A stretch of 64,000 nt of DNA. Origin: Maridesulfovibrio hydrothermalis AM13 = DSM 14728 (GTDB taxonomy: Bacteria; Desulfobacterota; Desulfovibrionia; Desulfovibrionales; Desulfovibrionaceae). Positions within the stretch are counted from its first letter, which is position 1. Each line of letters begins with the position of its first letter. Shown here in pieces: positions 1 to 6,657 of this stretch. The position numbers were made by a program, and so were the translations under genes. The notes beneath the pieces are model-generated. The model had not been told where the DNA came from and did not search any database. It saw nothing but the letters and a program-made list of their open reading frames with translations. The stretch spans positions 1,768,370 through 1,832,369 of the forward strand of contig NC_020055.1 in assembly GCF_000331025.1 (NCBI RefSeq), written 5' to 3'.

Positions 1-762
1 AAGGCCGTCGGGCTGGGGGTGGTTCTTCAGTATACGATTATGCCTGCACTGGCAGTGGTTCTATCTTCGCTTTTGGGACTGCCGCAAGAGGCTTTGATAG
101 GGATGGTCGTTGTAGGAGCCTGTCCCGGAGGTACTGCTTCTAACGTGATTGCCCATCTGGCTAAAGCCAATGTGGCTTTGTCTGTGACTATGACTATGGT
201 CTCTACATGTCTGGCCCCTGTTCTCACTCCGTTGATTATTTATGCTGTGCTCAATCAACAGATTGAAATCCCCTTGCTGCCTATGGTGAAATCCGTATTC
301 TGGATAGTCATTTTCCCATTGGTGGACGGGCTTATTTTAAGACGTTTTCTGCGCAGTAGAATTGATTCGGTCATCCATATCTTTCCCTCGGTATCCATCG
401 TGGTGATAGCTATGCTCATTGCCTGCATCATAGGTCTTAATCATGACATGCTGGCAACCTTTCCTCTGCTTATTTTTACCGCGGTGGTATTGCATAATCT
501 CGGCGGTCTTGCAGCCGGTTACGGAGCTGGAAGGATAGCCGGATTTCCGCACAGGGACTGTTTGACCCTTGCCATTGAAGTTGGCATGCAGAACTCGGGG
601 CTTGGCGTTGCATTGGCCGCAAAGTATTTCAGCGCGGCAAGTGCACTGCCTGCTGCTTTGTTCAGTCTCTGGCACAACATTTCGGGAGCGACTCTGGTCC
701 ATATGAACAGAGCAAATGCGGAAATTGAAAACTCTGCAGATGCTGAGGTTGCTCGGAATTAA
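1..762 (+). CDS. Bile acid:sodium symporter (BASS) family transporter, 5' truncated by the window
   Basis: The reading frame is open from base 1, so the true start lies upstream and only the last 254 codons are visible. The protein is very hydrophobic, with about seven membrane segments. It carries the BASS-type stretch VVGACPGGTASNVIAHLAKANVALS near the visible N-terminus and a second conserved region around GMQNSGLGVALAAKYF. Family members move bile acids, pantoate, pyruvate or other organic anions with sodium across the inner membrane; the substrate here cannot be read from sequence. The C-terminal tail after residue 230 is short and charged. A strong hairpin terminator follows 22 bases after the stop, so this is the last gene of its transcript. 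The family call is firm and the substrate is unknown. Confidence 0.85.
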   Translation, partial: KAVGLGVVLQYTIMPALAVVLSSLLGLPQEALIGMVVVGACPGGTASNVIAHLAKANVALSVTMTMVSTCLAPVLTPLIIYAVLNQQIEIPLLPMVKSVFWIVIFPLVDGLILRRFLRSRIDSVIHIFPSVSIVVIAMLIACIIGLNHDMLATFPLLIFTAVVLHNLGGLAAGYGAGRIAGFPHRDCLTLAIEVGMQNSGLGVALAAKYFSAASALPAALFSLWHNISGATLVHMNRANAEIENSADAEVARN

Positions 763-784
763 ATCAAATTAACAGCGAATATAA

Positions 785-825
785 AGCACCCCTTTTGTCT
801 ATAGCAAAAGGGGTGCTATTGTTTT
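785..825 (+). terminator. Rho-independent terminator after the BASS gene
   Basis: A perfect 13-bp stem (AGCACCCCTTTTG at 785-797 with CAAAAGGGGTGCT at 805-817) has a 7-base loop and is followed by ATTGTTTT. Confidence 0.85.
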
Positions 826-887
826 AAAAAATGAATATTGTTTCTTTGTTATGAAGGTTAAATTTTCCGGTGCGGAGGATTCTTTAG

Positions 888-1652
888 ATGGAAAGCAGGC
901 TTGAAGAAATTATCGACAGCTCTCTGGCTCATGCTTACGCTATGTTTGAAAAACATCCTGAAATGAAAAAGTGGTTGCGGGATATGAGCTTTGCTGTGTG
1001 TTCTGAACTAAGCGGAGTTGATCCAAGTCATAATTTGTTTCCACGGCTGCTGGCAGAAAAAGGTATAAAGTGCTTTGAAGATAATTTCAGCCTCATTGCG
1101 GAGCAGGTCAAAACTTTCGATTCCAGTTTTCAAGTGGCTTGTAGCACCGGGTGTTCATACTGCTGTTTTTCCCACATTACACTTATGCCGCAGGAAGCGT
1201 TCAATATAGCACTGCATCTTGCTCAGACCTGCACTGAAGAAGATTTTACCACATTAACACAAGGTTGTGTTCTAGGGGCTTCCGGTTTTGAAAGCGGAAA
1301 ACCTGCGGAGTTTGCAAAAAAATATTTCAGGCCCTGTCCCTTTTTACGGTCCGGCAAATGCTCCATCTACAAAGTGCGGCCTATTGTCTGCCGTAACTGG
1401 ATTTCAAGTGACCTTAACGCTTGTATAGCCAGTCACAGATCAAAAGATAAAGTCTCAGTGCCGCAAAATGCTCTAATCATGATTCAGAAGGATTTAATAT
1501 TTGCCGGACAGAAAGCCTATCTTTCCGGGCAGGGAATCAACGGATCAATTGCCTCTTTTCTGCCTCTTATGGAAGAAATTTTGACCGACTTTGAAGAAGC
1601 GTATGCAAAGTGGACAACAGGTGGAACTTTGCAGGGACAGATTTTGGAATAA
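888..1652 (+). CDS. YkgJ-family cysteine cluster protein (putative Zn/Fe chelating)
   Basis: This 254-residue soluble protein has the cysteine signature of the YkgJ / UPF0153 family. A cluster C85-x3-C89-x2-CC92-93 is followed around residues 147-165 by the CPFL...GKCSIYKVRPIVCRNW block. Family members are thought to bind zinc or an iron-sulfur centre, but no reaction is established for most of them. The start is well placed, with GGAGG about 10 bases upstream of the ATG. The gene stands alone between two strong terminators. Residues 1-80 and the C-terminal 60 residues are helical-looking and not recognised. The family call is good; function is not assigned. Confidence 0.8.
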   Translation: MESRLEEIIDSSLAHAYAMFEKHPEMKKWLRDMSFAVCSELSGVDPSHNLFPRLLAEKGIKCFEDNFSLIAEQVKTFDSSFQVACSTGCSYCCFSHITLMPQEAFNIALHLAQTCTEEDFTTLTQGCVLGASGFESGKPAEFAKKYFRPCPFLRSGKCSIYKVRPIVCRNWISSDLNACIASHRSKDKVSVPQNALIMIQKDLIFAGQKAYLSGQGINGSIASFLPLMEEILTDFEEAYAKWTTGGTLQGQILE

Positions 1653-1750
1653 AGACGACTTTCATGTATGATCATGTCTTTTAAAATCATCTCGCTTCCG
1701 AAGTGCAGAAGTGCTGACCTCCCTCCGCACTTCCTGTTCGTTATGTAAGT

Positions 1751-1798
1751 TAAAAATAAATCTCCTGCTGAACTGACTCAGCAGGAGATTTATTTTTA
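1751..1798. terminator. Bidirectional terminator between YkgJ gene and trpB
   Basis: There is a 21-bp perfect inverted repeat (751-771 with 778-798 of the 1 kb block) with a 6-base loop. A-rich and T-rich arms can serve both the plus-strand YkgJ gene and the minus-strand trpB. Confidence 0.85.
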
Positions 1799-1830
1799 GT
1801 TTGAATAAGCGTGTAATAGGCGCAGCAACA

Positions 1831-1884
1831 GCTTTTGGGAAAAGCCCGTCAGAACCTTTTTAAAAGGTTCTCTGGCCGCCGGAG
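1831..1884. repeat. Intergenic double-hairpin element
   Basis: Two adjacent small hairpins are visible: GCTTTT-ggg-AAAAGC (1831-1845) and AGAACCTTTT-t-AAAAGGTTCT (1851-1871), followed by GGCCGCCGGAG. It looks like a dispersed intergenic element of the kind common in Desulfovibrio genomes, but no second full copy is seen in this window. Confidence 0.4.
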
Positions 1885-1927
1885 ACAAACTGCCTATTAA
1901 AAAACAGAAAAGTGAATCAAGTCTTAA

Positions 1928-3139
1928 TTATGGAAGACTTAGCTCGCCTTTACTTATCATTTCTTCGATCTGTCCAACGTCTTTGTCGCCTCTTCCGGAG
2001 AGGTTGACAACAATGATTTTGTCTTTACCGAGCTGAGGAGCCAGTTTCATGGCGTGTGCCAGAGCGTGGGAAGATTCAAGCGCGGGGATGATTCCTTCGC
2101 TCTGGGAAAGTTTGAAGAATGCTTCTATTGCCTCTGAGTCGGAAGCGTGTTCGTACTCAGCTCTGCCGAGATCTTTGAGGTGAGAATGTTCAGGGCCTAC
2201 GCTCGGGTAATCAAGACCGGCAGATATGGAGTATACAGGAGCAGGTTCACCGGCCTCGTCTTGAAGCATATAGGAGTTGAAGCCGTGCATGATTCCGGGT
2301 TTTCCGAGGCAAAGCGTGGCAGCATGCTGGCCCGGTTCTAAACTGCGTCCGGAAGGCTCCACACCGATGAGCTTTACGCCTTCTTCATCGATGAAATCTG
2401 CGAACAGTCCGATGGCATTGGAACCGCCGCCCACACAGGCGATACAGACATCAGGCAGACGGCCTTCGTCTTCAAGGCACTGCTGCTTCGCTTCCTTGCC
2501 GATAACAGACTGAAAGTCGCGGACCATGACCGGATAGGGGTGCGGCCCGACAGCTGAACCCAGCAGGTAATATGTATCTTCAGCCTGTCCGACCCATGCA
2601 CTGAGTGCTTCATCTACAGCCTCTTTAAGGGTGCGCTGTCCTGATTGGGCGGAGATTACTTCCGCGCCCATCATACGCATGCGGAAAACATTCAGTTTTT
2701 GTCTTTCAACATCAACTTCGCCCATGTAAATGGTGCATTTCATACCCATGAGAGCCGCAGTGGCAGCTGTTGCCACACCATGCTGACCAGCACCGGTTTC
2801 TGCGATGATTTTCTTTTTTCCCATGCGTTTTGCCAGCAGAATCTGACCGATGGTATTGTTGACTTTGTGTGCACCCAGATGGTTGAGGTCTTCACGTTTA
2901 AGGTAAATTTTAGCACCGCCGAGTTCCTTGGTAAGGTTGGAACACAGATAAAGGGGAGTGGGGCGGCCGGAATACTTTGCAAGATAGTATTCGAATTCAC
3001 GTCTGAAATCAGGATCTTCTCTGAATTTATTATATGTGTCAGCCAGCTCGTTCAGGATAGGGATGAGCGGCTCAGGAACATACTGTCCACCGTATTCACC
3101 GAAAAAACCATTTGCATCTACAATTGTATTATCAGCCAT
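1928..3139 (-). CDS. trpB: Tryptophan synthase beta subunit
   Basis: TrpB condenses indole with L-serine to make L-tryptophan, using pyridoxal phosphate. The 403-residue protein has the expected full length. It shows the N-terminal FGGQYVPE-like segment ([12 protein letters not shown]), the PLP lysine K92 in [13 protein letters not shown], the GAGQHG segment and the phosphate-binding loop [10 protein letters not shown], with a SGRGDKD motif near the end. No trpA or other trp gene is adjacent, so this is a solitary trpB. Its 5' leader encodes a peptide with three consecutive Trp codons followed by an attenuator hairpin, which says that expression responds to charged tRNA-Trp. The ATG at 3139 has AGGAGTG just upstream on the minus strand. 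Confidence 0.97.
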   Translation of the reverse strand: MADNTIVDANGFFGEYGGQYVPEPLIPILNELADTYNKFREDPDFRREFEYYLAKYSGRPTPLYLCSNLTKELGGAKIYLKREDLNHLGAHKVNNTIGQILLAKRMGKKKIIAETGAGQHGVATAATAALMGMKCTIYMGEVDVERQKLNVFRMRMMGAEVISAQSGQRTLKEAVDEALSAWVGQAEDTYYLLGSAVGPHPYPVMVRDFQSVIGKEAKQQCLEDEGRLPDVCIACVGGGSNAIGLFADFIDEEGVKLIGVEPSGRSLEPGQHAATLCLGKPGIMHGFNSYMLQDEAGEPAPVYSISAGLDYPSVGPEHSHLKDLGRAEYEHASDSEAIEAFFKLSQSEGIIPALESSHALAHAMKLAPQLGKDKIIVVNLSGRGDKDVGQIEEMISKGELSLP

Positions 3140-3183
3140 TTTTCACTCCTGAATATTTTTTTGCGACAGTGCTCTGCGGGCAA

Positions 3184-3218
3184 TAAAAAAACCGCGAACA
3201 GTTTTCACTGTCGCGGTT
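3184..3218 (-). terminator. Attenuator terminator hairpin upstream of trpB
   Basis: On the minus strand, AACCGCGACAGT pairs with ACTGTTCGCGGTT (one bulge), with a GAAA loop and a following TTTTTTAT run. It ends about 44 bases before the trpB start codon. Confidence 0.85.
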
Positions 3219-3274
3219 TTTAAAAATGTAATTTGATTTCTACACGTTTTTTAAACGTAACCAACCGCGACGCA

Positions 3275-3328
3275 TTAGCTGCGCCACCACCAAGAATAAA
3301 GTGTGAAGTTGGAAATAGATACGTTCAT
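3275..3328 (-). CDS. trpL: trp operon leader peptide with three tandem Trp codons
   Basis: An 18-codon frame reads MNVSISNFTLYSWWWRS and then TAA. The TGG TGG TGG run lies just before strand 1/2 of the attenuator, exactly where a stalled ribosome would favour antitermination. No convincing Shine-Dalgarno precedes the ATG. A TTGACA box (plus 3362-3367) with a 17-base spacer to TAAACA (plus 3339-3344) would put the transcript start only a few bases before the ATG, so the leader may be translated from a nearly leaderless mRNA. That last point is inference. The peptide itself has only a regulatory role. Confidence 0.85.
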   Translation of the reverse strand: MNVSISNFTLYSWWWRS

Positions 3329-3338
3329 GATGCGTAAG

Positions 3339-3367
3339 TGTTTACCCATCTAACCAGAAATTGTCAA
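3339..3367 (-). promoter_or_regulatory. Candidate promoter for trpL-trpB
   Basis: On the minus strand TTGACA (perfect -35) is followed after 17 bases by TAAACA (weak -10). It faces trpL and is the only promoter-like pair seen directly upstream. Confidence 0.5.
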
Positions 3368-3571
3368 CTCTGAGTTGCGGGGGGAAATAGTATGAATAAT
3401 CAGGATGATAAAGTCGTAATTATGTAAGCTGGTGAATCAATCGGCGGGGTTAGACATAAGTTAATGAACCTGATTCGTTAAGTTGCGGTTATATTTAAAT
3501 ATAGTTCTTTTACTTGAGGTCATTTTATTATATGAAGGAGACAAACTATAGATATAAAAGGAGATGTATAT

Positions 3572-4216
3572 ATGGAGTTCTTTCTCGATACTGCGAATCT
3601 GGATGAAATACGAAAAGCTCAGGCACAGGGGCTTATGGATGGCGTAACAACAAACCCGACTCTGCTTTCCCGGGAGGGTGGTGACTGGCGCAGGCAGGCG
3701 CAGACCATTTGTAATGAAGTTGACGGACCGGTCAGTCTTGAAGTGGTAGGAACAACTGCTGAAGAAATGGTTCGTGAAGCTGAAGATCTTGCAACTTTCG
3801 GCGACAACGTGGTCATTAAAGTCCCCATTACCTCTGAAGGATTGATTGCTACCAAGGCTCTTTACAAGAAAGGCGTAAAGACAAACGTTACCCTCGTGTT
3901 TTCGCCGCTTCAGGCTCTTCTTGCTGCCAAGGCCGGAGCTACTTACGTGAGTCCTTTTGTAGGCCGCCTTGATGGAATATCGATTGATGGAATGGAGCTT
4001 ATTTCTCAGATCCGTACAATTTTTGATAATTATGAATTTCCGGCAAAAATTCTGGTTGCCAGCATCCGCAATCCCTTGCATGTGCTTGATTCCGCTTTGA
4101 TAGGTGCAGATGTGGCGACGATTCCATTCAGTGTAATCAGTGACCTTGCCAAACATCCTTTGACTGACAAAGGGCTTGAGCAGTTTAATGCTGACTGGGA
4201 AAAACTTACCAAATAG
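3572..4216 (+). CDS. fsa: Fructose-6-phosphate aldolase / short transaldolase (FSA/TalC type)
   Basis: The 214-residue length is typical of the compact TalC/FSA subfamily. [13 protein letters not shown] and the [12 protein letters not shown] segment are diagnostic. The Schiff-base lysine is K83 in NVVIKVPIT, and the later GRLDG and PFSVISDL regions fit the TIM barrel. The enzyme either transfers a dihydroxyacetone unit in the non-oxidative pentose phosphate pathway or cleaves fructose 6-phosphate; sequence alone does not separate the two. A strong AAGGAGATG lies 8-14 bases before the ATG. It is monocistronic, with no co-directional gene close upstream. The family call is firm and the exact substrate less so. 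Confidence 0.92.
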   Translation: MEFFLDTANLDEIRKAQAQGLMDGVTTNPTLLSREGGDWRRQAQTICNEVDGPVSLEVVGTTAEEMVREAEDLATFGDNVVIKVPITSEGLIATKALYKKGVKTNVTLVFSPLQALLAAKAGATYVSPFVGRLDGISIDGMELISQIRTIFDNYEFPAKILVASIRNPLHVLDSALIGADVATIPFSVISDLAKHPLTDKGLEQFNADWEKLTK

Positions 4217-4391
4217 GAAGGCTGTACGGTCTTGCCTTGAATTGAAGCTTTTTTTTCCATCGTTTCGTACAACCCGTATAATCCTAGATATTTTACAATA
4301 GCTTACGATCATTATCCGCTGGCGCAAGGAGTTTGGAGTTTCATTTAAGCTGTACTGATATTTTATTGGCGATAATTATTTGAAAACAAAG

Positions 4392-4421
4392 AAAGGGAAG
4401 CTTACTGGAGTTTCCCTTTTT
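4392..4421 (+). terminator. Terminator downstream of the transaldolase gene
   Basis: The stem AAAGGGAA / TTCCCTTT has a 12-base loop and runs into CCCTTTTTCC. It lies about 175 bases after the stop. The stretch between stop and hairpin shows nothing else. Confidence 0.6.
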
Positions 4422-4577
4422 CCATTTATCAAGTGGTTTGGTGGGCTGCTATGGCTTAAAATTCGTGACGGAAAACATGCTTCTGCTAAATTGTTATTTA
4501 CAAGCGGCGCATTGTGGCAGTAAACAAAGCTCTATTCCAAATTTAAAATTATAGTAATATTGCGAGCGGAGCCGTTT

Positions 4578-5372
4578 ATGTCATGTTCTAAATTGAAGTT
4601 GATTTGTTTTTCACCAACCAGAACCACGAGAAAAGTACTTGATGCAATTGCTGAAGGTATTGAGGCAGATAGCGTTGAAGTCATTGATGTCTCACGTCTG
4701 GAGTCCATCCCTGACACTTATGAATGCGCAGATGATGATCTCGTCATAATCGGTGTACCTGTTTATTACGGACGGGTTCCGGTTCCCGCTGTAAAGAGAT
4801 TTGCTACTCTTAAAGGTTCAGGCGGTGCTGTGGTCCCTGTGGTTGTTTACGGCAATCGGGATTATGATGATGCTCTTATTGAGCTTACCGACATGACTGT
4901 CAGAATCGGTTTTACTCCTATAGCTGCAGCCGCGTTTATCGGCGAGCATTCTTTTTCCGGACCGGATACTCCTATCGCCGCCAACCGTCCCGATGAAGAT
5001 GATCTTGCCAAAGCCCGCAAATTCGGGCGTGATCTGGCTGAAAGATTAAACTCCATTGATCTTGAGAATGCCCCCTCTCTTGATATCCCCGGTAACAAGC
5101 CATACAAACCACTTCTAAATCGTCCTGCTGCTGCACCTATTTCTGTTGGTGAATGCCAGCTCTGCGGTTCATGTGAAAAAGTCTGTCCTGCCGATGCAAT
5201 TCAGGTGGGGACCAGAGTTGAAACCGATGCTATGAAATGCATTTTGTGCTGCGCTTGTGTGAAAATCTGTGCTTTTAATGCCCGTAAAATGAAGTTGGAG
5301 CGGATAATTCAGGCTGCTAACACTCTTTCGATAGACTGTGCCGAGCGCAAAGAACCTGAACTTTTTACTTAA
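4578..5372 (+). CDS. EFR1-family flavodoxin-ferredoxin protein
   Basis: The N-terminal ~150 residues form a flavodoxin-like fold with the FMN phosphate loop SPTRTTRKV at about residue 12 and a GVPVYYGRVP segment. The C-terminal ~75 residues carry two [4Fe-4S] ferredoxin motifs, CQLCGSCEKVCP near residue 194 and CILCCACVKIC near residue 221. This fusion matches EFR1-type electron-transfer proteins, a plausible cytoplasmic carrier in an anaerobe. An upstream TTG at 4560 would extend the frame, but the ATG at 4578 has GGAG six bases upstream and is preferred. It is a single gene with no obvious partner. The redox partner cannot be predicted. Confidence 0.85.
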   Translation: MSCSKLKLICFSPTRTTRKVLDAIAEGIEADSVEVIDVSRLESIPDTYECADDDLVIIGVPVYYGRVPVPAVKRFATLKGSGGAVVPVVVYGNRDYDDALIELTDMTVRIGFTPIAAAAFIGEHSFSGPDTPIAANRPDEDDLAKARKFGRDLAERLNSIDLENAPSLDIPGNKPYKPLLNRPAAAPISVGECQLCGSCEKVCPADAIQVGTRVETDAMKCILCCACVKICAFNARKMKLERIIQAANTLSIDCAERKEPELFT

Positions 5373-5664
5373 GTTCTGTGTGCAGTTTGAGTTTTTTTTA
5401 AGAGTAGTAGTTGTTATTCTCATTTCTTGATACCTGCGGTATTCTTAGTTTTATTTAGAAATTCCGGTAGCCGTCATTTATTTCATCTACTGAAAGTACT
5501 CATATTTTCTTCGATAATCTGTACATTTTTATGAGTTTGTGCGATGTAGAAAGTAAGAAGTACCATGCAAAACAGGCTGTATCTGCGGCCTTGAAGGTGT
5601 GAGTATGATGGGGATGTGAAGGGCTTTCGGGAGCGCAATGGTTACAAGTAACTGGGGATTTAAG

Positions 5665-6657
5665 ATGCGTAAATTTCTGTTATTTTTTATGGGATTTATT
5701 TTGGCGGTATCCACTGCTTTGATGCCGGGGTGTTCTCAAGATTCTCATGAAGTTGAAGTAAAGCCTTTACGCGTCGGCTGGTTTCCCTGGCCCGGGTGGT
5801 ATCCGATTGCCATTGCAAAAGAAAAGGGGTTTTTTGATAAGCATGGCGTGTCGGTTGATCCGATTTTATATACTACATACACTGCTATTTTTTCAGACTT
5901 CGCTGCAGCTAAAGTAGATTCTGTTCACGGCGGATTATATGAGCTTTTGAAAATCAATGTTCCGGGTATGAAAGTCGTGCTCGCCACAGACTATTCCGAA
6001 GGCGGGGAAGGTCTGGTTGTGACTTCGGATATTAACAGCCCTGCCGACCTTGCGGGGAAACGCCTCGGGATTCAGGGGGCTTTATCCGGAAGTGAGTTTA
6101 TCCTGACTACATTGCTGCGCAAACATGGTCTTTCAAGGACTGATCTGACACTTGTGGATGTGGGGCCGGAAATAGTCCTTGAAACAATGCCTGAACAGAT
6201 TCAGGGCGGCTATACATGGGAACCTTTTTTATCAAAGGCCAAGGATAAAGGATATAAGGTTCTTTTTACCACGGCCGATACTCCGGGAATGATTCCTGAT
6301 GTAATTGCATTTCAGGGAGAGGTTGTAAAAAAACGTCCCGCGGATGTGCAGGCGTTTGTGGACGCATGGTTTGAGGCTCAGCAGTACTGGCTGGCAAACC
6401 GGGAGGAATGCGACACAATTATTGCCAGAGCTATCGGGATGGATGCCGGGGATATTTCGCTGAAAGGATGCCGCATTCTGTCTCGTCAGGACAATCTGAA
6501 AGCTTTTGCCAAAGAGTCACAGCCTTCATCCCTTTTTGATGTCGGTGCCATGCAGATCGATTTCTTTATCAGTGTCGGTGATGCTTCAACTGCACCGAAT
6601 TTGGAAGAAATACTTGATCCTGTTTTTGTCAAAGGTGATGGGGACTTTCAAAAATGA
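5665..6657 (+). CDS. NMT1/TauA-like periplasmic substrate-binding lipoprotein
   Basis: A signal peptide MRKFLLFFMGFILAVSTALMPGC ends in a lipobox with the lipidated Cys. The mature part begins LRVGWFPWPGWYPIAIAKEKGFF, typical of NMT1/SsuA/TauA solute-binding proteins, and contains DLAGKRLGIQ in the second lobe. An in-frame ATG at 5638 also has a GGGAG upstream and is possible, giving nine extra residues. The stop overlaps the next gene by 4 bases (ATGA), so the protein is co-translated with a histidine kinase. No ABC permease or ATPase gene is nearby. I therefore infer that it presents a ligand to the kinase rather than to an importer. Confidence 0.85.
   Translation: MRKFLLFFMGFILAVSTALMPGCSQDSHEVEVKPLRVGWFPWPGWYPIAIAKEKGFFDKHGVSVDPILYTTYTAIFSDFAAAKVDSVHGGLYELLKINVPGMKVVLATDYSEGGEGLVVTSDINSPADLAGKRLGIQGALSGSEFILTTLLRKHGLSRTDLTLVDVGPEIVLETMPEQIQGGYTWEPFLSKAKDKGYKVLFTTADTPGMIPDVIAFQGEVVKKRPADVQAFVDAWFEAQQYWLANREECDTIIARAIGMDAGDISLKGCRILSRQDNLKAFAKESQPSSLFDVGAMQIDFFISVGDASTAPNLEEILDPVFVKGDGDFQK

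Larger units (their letters stand above)
3183..3328 (-). promoter_or_regulatory. trp attenuator (leader region of trpB)
   Basis: In minus-strand order the leader holds the Trp-rich peptide, a GTCGCGGTT segment (strand 2, around 3265-3273), its exact complement AACCGCGAC (strand 3, around 3210-3218), and strand 4 followed by a T-run. Strand 3 can pair either with strand 2 (antiterminator, 9 perfect bp) or with strand 4 (terminator). A weaker 1:2 pairing, GGCGCA with TGCGTC, also exists. This is the classical transcription attenuation layout: ribosome stalling at the Trp codons should free strand 2 and allow readthrough into trpB. Confidence 0.85.

Noticed and set aside
3461-4327. 288-residue minus-strand frame over the transaldolase gene
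   Set aside because: It is the antisense shadow of a clearly coding transaldolase and has no family features or ribosome site.
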